This document shows positions 14,446 through 22,742 of a stretch of 22,742 nt of DNA, piece by piece. The translations under genes and the position numbers were made by a program. The notes beneath the pieces are model-generated. The model was not told the origin of the DNA. It ran no database searches and saw nothing but the letters and a program-made list of their open reading frames with translations. Positions within the stretch are counted from its first letter, which is position 1; each line of letters begins with the position of its first letter. Source of the DNA: Candidatus Poseidoniaceae archaeon (lineage in GTDB: Archaea > Thermoplasmatota > Poseidoniia > Poseidoniales > Poseidoniaceae); assembly GCA_022452125.1 (NCBI GenBank), contig JAKURJ010000012.1:1-22742 (forward strand). The letters run 5' to 3'.

Positions 14446-15840
14446 CTAATCTCGTCGTGAAACCAACATTGCGGCTCCCAAAAGCGCGAAGATTGTGAAT
14501 ATTGGAGATAACCAAGGAACATCCATACTAACCTGTTCAGCAACTCCATTTTCATCGGCTATTCCCAAGTACATTCCGTCCAGAACATCCTCTTCACAAT
14601 CAACGGATACAATGTCGTTAGTCGAAATTAGTCCGTCTGAATCAATATCAGTATAATTTAGAGTACAATTTACCGGTTCATTATTCCAATTCATAGCTTG
14701 AATGAGTGCTCCTCCATTCAGGGCATCTTGAATTGAAACTTCATGTTCGATTACTTTCGTTTCATTACCATCGTCATCGTATTCGGTATCATAAATTACG
14801 ACTTTTACACCATCCATAGAATAAGTCGCATTGTATTGTGAATGAACCATTGAATCGTGTGTAGTGCTCCAAATATCAGCGTAGTCAAGGTCAACTAGCA
14901 TTGGTGCATCGGAAACAGCAGAGTTCGTCCAACTCGGTTTTGAGAAGGAACCGTCCGAGAAAGTTATCAGACAATCGTATGATGAGTTAGAAATTTTAGT
15001 ACCTAAGATATTTTCATCATCGTCAAAGTATACTGCGATTTTCATCTCTCCATCTTCGCCATCAATTTCCATTACTGTTTCTACTTTAACAGCTCTAACG
15101 CCTTCTTCATCAGGGAAACGTTCCTTGTCCGAGGAGAATTTTTGTGAAGGATTTTCATCCATACTGGCCACAATATCGTGATGCAAGAAACAAAGTTCGA
15201 CAGGGGCAGAAGAGTTGTGTAGAATCTCTTCCGCAGGACTTGTATCAAGGCCTGAAATTGCAACTTTATGTTTTGCAACAGTTTCGCTATCATCCATTTG
15301 CCACGCAATCTGATTTTCATCAATCCATACATCGCTCTCATAAGAACCGAAGAAACCAAAACTGATTTTTGAATATGACCTCGCTCCGTTATCTGAGGCA
15401 TAAATATCGAATTTTGTTCTCATGGTCATGTCATCTTCTTCGATTTCCATTTCAACAAAACAAGCCCATTCCCCTGCATCGCCCGAAATTACATCTTCTA
15501 CAGTAGGATGGTCATCAACTACGGAGACGAATTTTGTTTTGGAGTAGGGGTCAGGGAACAACATTGCGTCGATTACGAATGCGTACAATACCCATCCTAA
15601 TGCAGACAAAACAAGCATCCCAACAATGCTCATGGCAATTAATTTGCCTTTTCCACCCTCACTCGATTTTTCCGCAACTGGCTCCCAGCCAACGTTTCCA
15701 GCCAATTCTTGTTCTCCCAAATGAAAAACATTGGTTGTTGTCGCTTCAGTAACTTCTGGGCTTGGATTGTATTCATCTCTAGGAACCCAACCTTCTCCAT
15801 TCCAAATAAAATTACCATCAGGTGAAACTTCTCCGACCAT
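14446..15840 (-). CDS. Anchored acidic surface protein with cytoplasmic 'DG-W-G-WV' motif
   Basis: A 464-residue protein with two membrane helices. Residues 1-65 appear cytoplasmic and start with SPDGNFIWNGEGWVPRDE, a short tryptophan motif like those in bacterial membrane proteins of the DUF2510 type. Helix 1 is at about 66-94 (IVGMLVLSALGWVLYAFVI). A long extracellular part (about 95-440) follows, acidic and rich in beta strands, with repeated Cys and one EF-hand-like loop (DIDSDGLIST). Helix 2 (SPIFTIFALLGAAMLV) closes the protein with SRRD. The start ATG has GAGGG about 7 bases upstream. It lies 52 bases before asnS on the same strand and diverges from carbamate kinase. No family is recognised; a sensor or surface-layer role is a guess. 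Confidence 0.65.
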   Translation of the reverse strand: MVGEVSPDGNFIWNGEGWVPRDEYNPSPEVTEATTTNVFHLGEQELAGNVGWEPVAEKSSEGGKGKLIAMSIVGMLVLSALGWVLYAFVIDAMLFPDPYSKTKFVSVVDDHPTVEDVISGDAGEWACFVEMEIEEDDMTMRTKFDIYASDNGARSYSKISFGFFGSYESDVWIDENQIAWQMDDSETVAKHKVAISGLDTSPAEEILHNSSAPVELCFLHHDIVASMDENPSQKFSSDKERFPDEEGVRAVKVETVMEIDGEDGEMKIAVYFDDDENILGTKISNSSYDCLITFSDGSFSKPSWTNSAVSDAPMLVDLDYADIWSTTHDSMVHSQYNATYSMDGVKVVIYDTEYDDDGNETKVIEHEVSIQDALNGGALIQAMNWNNEPVNCTLNYTDIDSDGLISTNDIVSVDCEEDVLDGMYLGIADENGVAEQVSMDVPWLSPIFTIFALLGAAMLVSRRD

Positions 15841-15960
15841 GAAAAGCCCTCTGCAAACAAGGTATTGAGGTTTTCACCATCAAAATTACCTACTGAAATT
15901 ACAATCTTCTTGATACTATATTGGGAAAGCATGAAACCATATCATGTCTAAGTTGTAGTT

Positions 15961-16863
15961 GTGACTCGGACCGTTGTTTACGCGATTGGGGGCAATGCCC
16001 TCTCTTCTCCCACCGGTGGTGGAGAGGAAGAATCTGCCTTGGTTCTAGCAAAAGTGATGAGTGATGTTATCGATTTACTTGAGGCTGGATGGCGAGTGGT
16101 TCTCACCCATGGTAATGGTCCACAAGTAGGACATTTGATGTCCTTGGATTCCACTCAACCAATGGATGATTGGGTTGCTGCAACTCAAGGAATGATTGGG
16201 CATTCTCTGTCTATCAATTTAGACTCGATTCTGCTCAGAAGAAATCGTCCAGAAAAAACCTCAGTGATTCTAACTCGTGTTGAAGTTGATGCGGCTGACC
16301 CAGGATTTCAGTTTCCTACGAAACCTGTTGGTCCGATATTAACCAGTGAACAGGTAATGTCTGAAGATTGGGACATTGCAGAGACAATCAATGGACCACG
16401 CAGAGTTGTAGCCTCACCTTCCCCTAAAGAGATTCTAGACCTTGACATCATACAATCTCTAATCTCAAAAAACGCGATAGTAATTTGTTGTGGGGGCGGT
16501 GGAATTCCAGTCATCAATAAGGGCGAATACTATCTTGGAGTACCTGCGGTGATCGACAAAGACCGCCTGAGCGCACTTTTGGCAATTAGGATGAAAGTAG
16601 ATGCGCTGATAATTTCTACAGATATTGATGCTGTTAGAACAGGCTTCGGCACTGAAAACGAACAAACACATCATACAATGACTGTCGAGCAGGCAAAAGT
16701 GTATCTTACCGATGGTGAATTTCCTGCGGGTTCTATGGGTCCAAAAGTTGCATCTGCGATTGAAGTTGTTGAAAGCCTAGAGAACGTGAAATCCATTATT
16801 TGTCAACCTGGAGATGCAGTTAAAGCATTACGTGGTGATAGTGGTACAAATTTTATCAAGTAA
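15961..16863 (+). CDS. arcC: Carbamate kinase
   Basis: A 300-residue member of the amino-acid kinase fold, slightly short of the usual ~310. It has AIGGNAL at the start, THGNGPQVG, the catalytic region GGGGIPV and the AVIDKD phosphate-transfer region, with FPAGSMGPKV near the end; all are signatures of carbamate kinase. The enzyme interconverts carbamoyl phosphate + ADP with ATP + carbamate and ammonia. In bacteria it ends the arginine deiminase pathway, but no arginine deiminase or ornithine transcarbamylase is in the window, so its role here (ATP yield, or carbamoyl phosphate supply) is open. It starts at GTG 15961; I see no strong ribosome site, so it may be leaderless. A tRNA-Lys gene follows. 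Confidence 0.93.
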   Translation: MTRTVVYAIGGNALSSPTGGGEEESALVLAKVMSDVIDLLEAGWRVVLTHGNGPQVGHLMSLDSTQPMDDWVAATQGMIGHSLSINLDSILLRRNRPEKTSVILTRVEVDAADPGFQFPTKPVGPILTSEQVMSEDWDIAETINGPRRVVASPSPKEILDLDIIQSLISKNAIVICCGGGGIPVINKGEYYLGVPAVIDKDRLSALLAIRMKVDALIISTDIDAVRTGFGTENEQTHHTMTVEQAKVYLTDGEFPAGSMGPKVASAIEVVESLENVKSIICQPGDAVKALRGDSGTNFIK

Positions 16864-16870
16864 GAGCATT

Positions 16871-16888
16871 CAATATCTAGCTAGTATT
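16871..16888. repeat. Imperfect palindrome after carbamate kinase
   Basis: The bases around CTAGCTAG (16877-16884) extend outward as AATAT on the left and TATT on the right, giving an AT-rich inverted repeat with one shifted base just after the stop codon. It may take part in transcript ending, but it is short and could be chance. Confidence 0.25.
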
Positions 16889-16903
16889 TTGAATCGGATT
16901 AGA

Positions 16904-16910
16904 TTAAATA
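16904..16910 (+). promoter_or_regulatory. TATA box for tRNA-Lys
   Basis: TTAAATA is centred 25 bases before the first base of the tRNA, the standard archaeal TATA-to-start distance, and is AT-rich in contrast to the GC-rich bases just downstream. Confidence 0.6.
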
Positions 16911-16931
16911 CGACTTGCAGGAGGGACGGGT

Positions 16932-17008
16932 GGGCCTGTAGCTTAGTCAGGTAGAGCGATGGACTCTTAATCCATCGGTCGCGGGTTCGAACCCCGTCAG
17001 GCCCGCCA
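16932..17008 (+). tRNA. tRNA-Lys (anticodon CUU), CCA encoded
   Basis: The acceptor stem GGGCCTG (16932-16938) pairs perfectly with CAGGCCC. The anticodon stem ATGGA/TCCAT (16959-16963 with 16971-16975) encloses loop CTCTTAA, so the anticodon is CTT at 16966-16968. The T arm is GCGGG-TTCGAAC-CCCGT. Discriminator G17005 is followed by encoded CCA (17006-17008). The gene ends 6 bases from the stop of the convergent rpiA. Confidence 0.97.
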
Positions 17009-17014
17009 ACATCA

Positions 17015-17719
17015 TCACTGCAATCTTCCATTTGGATTGATAACAGTCTCAACACCATTGGTTCCAGCAAGAACGACTGCATCACACATGTTGTTGAATA
17101 GCCCGACTTGTACAACCCCTGCGATCAGCAATATATTCGCTTCAGTTGATATTGGGTCCATGATATTCGGGCCAGTATGTGCGTCAGCAATCATATTTCC
17201 ATTATCTGTGAAGACAGGGCCATCTCCTGCCATTCTGATATTTACCCTGCAGTCTAGAAGTCTGCTGAGTGCTCTAACTGTTGCTTCATGCGAGAATGGG
17301 GTTACTTCTATGGGTAAAGGAAATGCTCCTAATGTAGCGACTCTCTTTCTATCATCTGCTACAACTACCATTCCTGAACTCTCTTGAGCAACTATTTTTT
17401 CTCGCAGGAGTGCAGCACCTCCTCCTTTTATCAGTTGGAATTGTGGATCATATTCATCAGCACCATCAATTACGATATCTAATCCATCTATCTCAGATAG
17501 TTCAACAAGTGGTATTCCCACCTCTAGTGCTAGTTTTTCCGTCGCAAGGCTAGTTGGTACACCGACTATTTCCAGACCTTCTTCCGCCATTCTTCTGCCT
17601 AGTTCTACTACTGTATGTTTCACTGTTGAACCTGTACCCAATCCAACTTTCATGCCGGATTTTACAAACTTGCAGGCTTCAATTCCTGCCTTCCGCTTCA
17701 ATTGTTCAACATCTGCCAT
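17015..17719 (-). CDS. rpiA: Ribose-5-phosphate isomerase A
   Basis: A 234-residue cytoplasmic enzyme that interconverts ribose 5-phosphate and ribulose 5-phosphate, feeding nucleotide synthesis. The three RpiA signatures are present: VGLGTGST at about residues 25-32 (phosphate loop), DIVIDGADE (catalytic Asp-Gly-Ala-Asp) and LIKGGGAALLREKIVA (catalytic Lys and Glu). Length is typical. ATG 17719 is the natural start (MADVEQLKRKAG). The gene is divergent from the giant surface protein over 43 bases, and its 3' end lies against tRNA-Lys. Confidence 0.96.
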   Translation of the reverse strand: MADVEQLKRKAGIEACKFVKSGMKVGLGTGSTVKHTVVELGRRMAEEGLEIVGVPTSLATEKLALEVGIPLVELSEIDGLDIVIDGADEYDPQFQLIKGGGAALLREKIVAQESSGMVVVADDRKRVATLGAFPLPIEVTPFSHEATVRALSRLLDCRVNIRMAGDGPVFTDNGNMIADAHTGPNIMDPISTEANILLIAGVVQVGLFNNMCDAVVLAGTNGVETVINPNGRLQ

Positions 17720-17762
17720 GGCACTTCCAAAACTCAGAAGTCAATAAGCAATGTGAAGGCGA

Positions 17763-20700
17763 ATGTCTGAAGTGCTTAGGGTTCATGCCATAATCATGGC
17801 GAGACAGAGTATGGCACTATTTCTGGTGTTAATGTTCTGTGCAATGTCATGTTTACCGATGGTGGATGCTAATCCTAATCGAAGTGTAGATGTCGTTGTT
17901 GGGTTAGGCCCAAATGGGATGTCTGACCAATTTACAATCGAGGTGCCGGATGGAGAAATTGTAACAGATTTTGATGTGAAAGTTTTCGAGAAGCCATGGC
18001 CGATTAACGACGTAGTTACCCTTGATGACAAAACAGATTGGATGAATGGAGATTCAATGGACGGTATTGATTACAATCTAACTGGTTTGAGGATTCTTCC
18101 TATGTCTCACGAGTGGGATTTCGAAGGTTCAGTACAAGGATGGACTCTGAACTCAGCAGGAGGGTGGGCCCATGGATACGATTCAACATTAGGTTCGGTT
18201 AATGGAGTTCATTCGGGAACTTCTGCAATCTACACATACAATGGAAATTATCCAAACTATATGGGTGGCCCTTACTGGGCTACATCCCCAACTATCGATT
18301 GCTCATCTTGTACAGGCACTTGGGATCTGAAATTTTGGAAGAGATTAGGAGTTGAATCTTCTTCATATGACAGAGCATACGTTTCAGTAAAGACAAACAG
18401 CGGTGGATGGACCAATGTCTATTCTAACCCTTACGGTACCACAAATGATGGTTCATACACTCAAGTTAGTTACGACATTAGTAGTCACATCACAGGAAAT
18501 TCAGCATTCCAAGTAAGATTTGGTCTTGGCACAACTGATAGTTCTGTAACCTACACAGGATGGAACGTTGACGATGTATTGATTGAGCCTCGAGGAAATA
18601 CTGGTACAGGTTCAGCTAATTGGACAAGTCAAGCATTCGGCCCAGGTGCATCAGGGATTATGGAAATGCAGCACGGATTGATGGCTATCGATGCCACAAT
18701 ACCCCAAGGAGCTATGATGCGATGGAGTCTAATCGATGCAAATGATTCTAGCGTAATTCCTGGTTTTTCTGAACTTGAGGGACTTCAAGCAGATTTGTCG
18801 ATAATTGATTTCAAGAAACACCCTAAAGTCCAACTGAAAATCCAAATGGAATCAGTTAGTGAAACACCGATTATCCATTCAATAAAGCTAGGTGGTGGAA
18901 TCATTGAATCATTTACTGATAATCCAACCGCTAGAGGTTGGTCTGGATTTTCTTCTCATAGTAATGGAAAGGTTACAGGCTCGGGAATGTTGAATTCGCC
19001 AGAATGGAGACTAACTCACCCATTTAGTGCAATTGACATGTCTTGGACAGGAACTGGAAGTGGAAATTTCGAAGCCTGCTTTACTGATTCAAGCATGTGC
19101 TCAACCTCGGGATGGACTTCAATCCCCGCTGATGGTAAATTACAGATGGATGCGCCCAGCACAACTCTAAACCTCAGATGGAGTGGTACAGGAAGTTACT
19201 CTATAGATTCTATTAGTATTGATTTACACCGGCAATCCTCTCCTCTAGATGCCAGAATTGACATTGGATTAGACGGGGTAAGTGAATGGTCGTTCTCAAA
19301 TGAAATGATTGGCGGATGGGGTCTGCAAGATGTACTAGAAAACGGCGAGAAAAGTTTAGAGTTGTCAATAGCTCCTTCAGGAACAGATGCAACCTCTCTA
19401 TACTATCCCATCAGAACAGGACAATCACATCCATCATATGAGTCAACAGGTAACATGATGTTGGCATTTACTGCAGTAGGTGCGCCACTGAATGATGTTG
19501 AGGTGAAGCTTTCATTAGATGGAAATGACATTGTGACCGAATCATTAGGATTCATCCAAAACTCTGCGAGAATGATACTTACAGATCTGCAAGTGCAAGA
19601 TCTAGTTACTGAAATGGATTCTAGGACCGCAGAGATAAATGTTGTTGGAGAATTGGATGCTCACAAGATTGAAGTTTCAGTTTCTTCAAGCACAGGTGGA
19701 GTGTTACAGGTATCCGGTCTATCGATCCCATATCGATATGATGCTCACATTGAAGGTGATTCTGCTTTACCAATAATAGCTGCAATTAATTCGCAATTGT
19801 CCCAAATATCTCCATCAAATGGTGTGAAAGAAGTTCCAATTCCTATTGTTATGACAAACCCAGGGAAGTTACTGATTTGGGATTACGGACTACAGACTTT
19901 GGGTTCACCATTGCCAACAGGAATGACGATGACAAATCAAACCGACACGTTAGTTGCAGGCAATGATTGGTATGAGTTTAACAGTACATTTGACCTTTCC
20001 AATATTGGCATTAGCGATGCTGCAACTCAGTTTAGCAACGAGGGATGGTCCTCGGTTTTCACATTGGGAGGAAGTGAGTGGACTCGTTCACTTCATTGTT
20101 CAATAGTCAGCAATAGTTGCAATGCAGAACAGGGCATTATTGTTGATGACTTCTCATACCATTTTTCTAGTTCTGAGGTCGAGTTCTACCATAGAATTCA
20201 GATTTCTTCAATCTGGCCCGATGAATCTGCATTGATTGCTTCTAGCTCAATCGATATGAATGGCCCCGCATCACAGCCTAATCAGATACGATTCGGCGCT
20301 GGTTGGTCTATGGGAGTAGAACAAGATGTGGAAGTCGTAGACTGGCATTTGTCGTTTATGAATGGCGCTGAATCATCCTGGGATGCGCTATATTTTGACC
20401 CTGCAAATCCTGGTATTGTTGAGGTCGAATTGGCGTTTGAGGATTTAGAGGACTCCCCACGGTCATCAACATTCAATGTGGCCCTGTATGTGGACGGCGC
20501 ACTTACCGATACCACTCAGTCGCTAACCGATGGAGTTGCTACCCTAATGTTCACTCCTAATTCTCTAGCCTCTAAGGTTGATTTGCAAGTTGCAGTGAGC
20601 GGATTATACGGCCAAAACGTGAATTGGAATGTGCCAAAGAATGCCACATTCCTGATTGATGACTTGGCTCCAGTTTTGATTTCGACGAATGTTGCTCCTT

Positions 20701-22610
20701 TAGATCACAGGAGCACAGACATGCCTCTCGAATTAACATTCGAAATTGGTGATAGGCCGGTTCTTCCACGTCATTCTCTACTTCATGTAGAGACATCTTG
20801 GCAAGGTGAGCAAACCATTCAGTTAGACCAACCTGCAAACCTGAATGGCTTCCAAGGGGTATATTCGACAATATTCGATATTAGCGGTGCTGAACTCGGT
20901 GATTCAATGTCTGGTTGGTTGGAAGTTTTCGACCCTGCAGGGCACCCACTTCCTGATTCAGGCACTGAGGAGAATCCGATGTTCATCATCAGTTTTGGAC
21001 CTGATGGAGCTCCGGTGATTTTGCAAGACGGGCTTGGCTGGACTCATAGCGACAACTGGTTGCATCCTGGTCAGAATTACAGTATGCAAATTCCAATTCA
21101 AGATGCAAATGGCTACGGCGATATTGAATCGGTATCGATCGACCTTGCTTCCGATTCAAGTGAGGTTCTTGTCATCGATTGGAATGCTCAATCAGGATGT
21201 TCTTCATCTACTCCATCGATTATTGTGGAAGATTGCTTCATAGTTGGTGATTCACATCATTTCGACCCTGTATTCACCCTTGAGGTCGTGATGTCATTCA
21301 ACTGGGATTTTAACCCCGATACATCTTTAGAAAGAAGTATCAGAATAACTGCAAGCGATGATTCTGGACAATCACATCGTAGTGAACTCGATTCGAGCTG
21401 GAGATACTCAAGTGAAATGGAAATCGACCTGAACAGTGCAGGATTTACTCAATCCTCTGCATTCGTGGCACCTGGCCAGACCACTGTTCTGAATGCTGAC
21501 ATAATTTGGACTAGGGGTGGGCAATTGGTTGACACCATTGTGGATGTATCGGCATCAATCGATGGCTCAGAGCAATTTGGATTATCCGAGAATGGTATGG
21601 TTAACCTAACATTAGTGGCTCCTAATTCAACCGGAATACATCCAATAAAATTGGATTTGATTAATTTACCATCTGGTGCAATCGACAGAACCGATACAGA
21701 ACAAATCGTTGCTTGGATGGTTGTTGACAGCAATCAGCCTCGTGTACTACAATTATTGTCACCAGACCCTCTAGACTTGGTCCAAGAAAGGGATTGGGAA
21801 AACTTGAGATTTGAAATCATGGTCAATGAAACCGAAGGACTCAATCTAGATTCACTACAAATGAATTGGCTCATTGTACCACATGGGATGGCGATTCCTG
21901 AATTAGCACTTCTAGGTGGAAATGTTAGCATGGAACTAATTGCAGGTACAGGTGCAGGCTCTTCAATTCCACTCTCAGCAACCTTGGATGTGGATTCAAT
22001 CGTTCCTGAAGTCAGCCGACAGAACTCATGGGACCTTTGGATTTGGGTAGAGGGTGAAGATTTAGCAGGTCAGAAAATCGTTTCACAGTTTAACAGTAGA
22101 AGTTCACCTTTGGCAATTCTACAGTTAGCAAATCGAGATGCAGACCTAAGATTGGATACAGAAGGAATTCTTGTTGAAAGCGAATATCCAAAAACAGGTG
22201 ATGCGATTTTGGTCAATGTAACAGTTTACAACGACGGTCAAGTCGACGGCTTGACCAGTGTTCGAGTTGAAGTTATTGAAGACGGAGATAAGCGCCGTTT
22301 AATCGAAATTGTAAACATCGAAGTTCCTGCAAACTCATCAGCCTCTTTTGAGGCAAAATGGGTTCCAGAAGATGAAGGAGCAGCTTGGATTGAAATTTCC
22401 ACTCCAGATGGAAAATTCGCAAGAACTAATCCCGTGCAGGTTGAGAATGGAGATTCTACATTCGTTATTGAAAGTCTAGAAGGTGCTAGCGGAGCTATGC
22501 TTACAGGATTTGCAGTAATCACCTTTGTAATGATCGGACTGTTAGGATTCTTGGTAATCTCTGGAAAGAAGCCGAGAGATGACGATTTTGAGGATAGCGA
22601 GTTCGCCTAA
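17763..22610 (+). CDS. Giant cell-surface protein with jellyroll and CARDB-like domains and C-terminal anchor
   Basis: A protein of about 1,615 residues, by far the largest gene here. A signal peptide (ALFLVLMFCAMSCLPMVDA) opens it. Residues about 114-276 (WDFEGSVQGW ... GWNVDDVLIEP) look like a jellyroll of the MAM/laminin-G or carbohydrate-binding type, with an internal CSSC pair. A second beta-rich block rich in Gly/Ser/Trp follows (about 390-490). The middle is a long series of beta-sandwich-like segments rich in Asn-x-Ser/Thr sites. Residues about 1458-1552 (LILVESEYPKTGDAILVNVTVYNDG-like) fit a CARDB/Ig fold, and one membrane helix (LTGFAVITFVMIGLLGFLVI) precedes an acidic tail. It has no protease or hydrolase signature I can see; adhesion or substrate binding is inference. 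Starts at 17763, 17796 and 17811 are possible; GAAGG precedes the first. It is followed by RNase P RNA. Confidence 0.85.
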   Translation: MSEVLRVHAIIMARQSMALFLVLMFCAMSCLPMVDANPNRSVDVVVGLGPNGMSDQFTIEVPDGEIVTDFDVKVFEKPWPINDVVTLDDKTDWMNGDSMDGIDYNLTGLRILPMSHEWDFEGSVQGWTLNSAGGWAHGYDSTLGSVNGVHSGTSAIYTYNGNYPNYMGGPYWATSPTIDCSSCTGTWDLKFWKRLGVESSSYDRAYVSVKTNSGGWTNVYSNPYGTTNDGSYTQVSYDISSHITGNSAFQVRFGLGTTDSSVTYTGWNVDDVLIEPRGNTGTGSANWTSQAFGPGASGIMEMQHGLMAIDATIPQGAMMRWSLIDANDSSVIPGFSELEGLQADLSIIDFKKHPKVQLKIQMESVSETPIIHSIKLGGGIIESFTDNPTARGWSGFSSHSNGKVTGSGMLNSPEWRLTHPFSAIDMSWTGTGSGNFEACFTDSSMCSTSGWTSIPADGKLQMDAPSTTLNLRWSGTGSYSIDSISIDLHRQSSPLDARIDIGLDGVSEWSFSNEMIGGWGLQDVLENGEKSLELSIAPSGTDATSLYYPIRTGQSHPSYESTGNMMLAFTAVGAPLNDVEVKLSLDGNDIVTESLGFIQNSARMILTDLQVQDLVTEMDSRTAEINVVGELDAHKIEVSVSSSTGGVLQVSGLSIPYRYDAHIEGDSALPIIAAINSQLSQISPSNGVKEVPIPIVMTNPGKLLIWDYGLQTLGSPLPTGMTMTNQTDTLVAGNDWYEFNSTFDLSNIGISDAATQFSNEGWSSVFTLGGSEWTRSLHCSIVSNSCNAEQGIIVDDFSYHFSSSEVEFYHRIQISSIWPDESALIASSSIDMNGPASQPNQIRFGAGWSMGVEQDVEVVDWHLSFMNGAESSWDALYFDPANPGIVEVELAFEDLEDSPRSSTFNVALYVDGALTDTTQSLTDGVATLMFTPNSLASKVDLQVAVSGLYGQNVNWNVPKNATFLIDDLAPVLISTNVAPLDHRSTDMPLELTFEIGDRPVLPRHSLLHVETSWQGEQTIQLDQPANLNGFQGVYSTIFDISGAELGDSMSGWLEVFDPAGHPLPDSGTEENPMFIISFGPDGAPVILQDGLGWTHSDNWLHPGQNYSMQIPIQDANGYGDIESVSIDLASDSSEVLVIDWNAQSGCSSSTPSIIVEDCFIVGDSHHFDPVFTLEVVMSFNWDFNPDTSLERSIRITASDDSGQSHRSELDSSWRYSSEMEIDLNSAGFTQSSAFVAPGQTTVLNADIIWTRGGQLVDTIVDVSASIDGSEQFGLSENGMVNLTLVAPNSTGIHPIKLDLINLPSGAIDRTDTEQIVAWMVVDSNQPRVLQLLSPDPLDLVQERDWENLRFEIMVNETEGLNLDSLQMNWLIVPHGMAIPELALLGGNVSMELIAGTGAGSSIPLSATLDVDSIVPEVSRQNSWDLWIWVEGEDLAGQKIVSQFNSRSSPLAILQLANRDADLRLDTEGILVESEYPKTGDAILVNVTVYNDGQVDGLTSVRVEVIEDGDKRRLIEIVNIEVPANSSASFEAKWVPEDEGAAWIEISTPDGKFARTNPVQVENGDSTFVIESLEGASGAMLTGFAVITFVMIGLLGFLVISGKKPRDDDFEDSEFA

Positions 22611-22650
22611 TGCCTACAATGGTTTGAAATGTGAAAGGCTTCACGGTAGA

Positions 22651-22742
22651 GTGGAGGATGCAGGAGGAATGCTGACAGACTTCGAGTCTGAGGAAAGTCC
22701 CATCTCCATAGACCAGGCGGTCTACAAAAGTCGAGACACACA
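22651..22742 (+). ncRNA. rnpB: RNase P RNA, 5' portion
   Basis: GAGGAAAGTCC at 22690-22700 is the conserved CR-I block of RNase P RNA, the catalytic RNA that trims tRNA 5' leaders. Immediately before it a perfect hairpin CAGACT-TCG-AGTCTG (22676-22690) fits P3, and the TCTCCATAGACCAGG stretch after it fits the following P4/P5 area. The 5' end is approximate (first strand of P1 probably near 22648-22660), and the gene runs past the window edge. An AT-rich TTTGAAAT at 22623-22630 is at about the right distance for a weak TATA box. Confidence 0.85.

Noticed and set aside
14394..14555. Upstream extension of asnS
   Set aside because: It overlaps the C-terminal coding part of the neighbouring protein in another frame, and AsnRS homology begins at MAKEFWIGD.
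1..22742. CRISPR arrays, insertion sequences, integrases, attachment sites
   Set aside because: No regularly spaced repeats, transposase or integrase motifs, or terminal repeats flanking genes were seen on either strand.

Overview
The window looks like a piece of a marine planktonic euryarchaeal genome, most likely Marine Group II (Candidatus Poseidoniales). This is inferred from gene content and style, not from a search. The archaeal signs are a KH/metallo-beta-lactamase/beta-CASP protein of the aCPSF1/FttA family next to a proteasome beta subunit, an archaeal-type TrpRS, a ZPR1-like single zinc-finger protein, a SepF-like protein, an archaeal-style RNase P RNA start and Shine-Dalgarno sites of the GGAGGTGA type. 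The base composition looks moderate. The membrane proteins are long, acidic and Ser/Thr/Asp-rich, with a signal peptide and one C-terminal anchor, as is common in that group. I see no mobile element, CRISPR array or integrase.

Layout. 1-718 (-): PlsC-type acyltransferase running off the left edge. 775-3361 (+): a secreted, membrane-anchored protein resembling a degraded polysaccharide deacetylase, overlapping trpS. 3362-5975 (-): psmB then the aCPSF1/FttA gene, which carries an in-frame TAA at codon 352. 6066-7150 (+): SepF-like and ZPR1-like proteins. 7151-7438 (-): a small two-helix membrane protein. 7464-8597 (+): a pyruvoyl-dependent arginine decarboxylase homologue without its self-cleaving serine pair, then a zinc-ribbon protein. 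8634-8711 (+): tRNA-Pro(UGG). 8768-9634 (+): a coiled-coil, four-helix membrane protein. 9631-10762 (-): a family 2 glycosyltransferase and a single-domain parvulin. 10843-13072 (+): a thioredoxin-fold lipoprotein, a degenerate glycosyltransferase-like membrane protein and a HAD phosphatase. 13062-15840 (-): an anchored acidic protein and asnS. 15961-17008 (+): carbamate kinase and tRNA-Lys(CUU). 17015-17719 (-): rpiA. 17763-22610 (+): a giant surface protein of about 1,600 residues. 22651-22742 (+): the 5' part of RNase P RNA, cut by the right edge.

The genes are mostly housekeeping (translation, tRNA maturation, RNA 3'-end formation, protein turnover, pentose phosphates) interleaved with lineage-specific envelope proteins. 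Every convergent junction is abutting, overlapping or only a few bases wide, so transcription must end inside or beside the opposing gene. That is notable because the window also encodes the archaeal transcription termination factor family itself. The observations I rate highest are the nonsense codon in the aCPSF1/FttA gene and the arginine decarboxylase homologue that has lost both catalytic positions. I did not find a clear multi-gene system that is wholly new.
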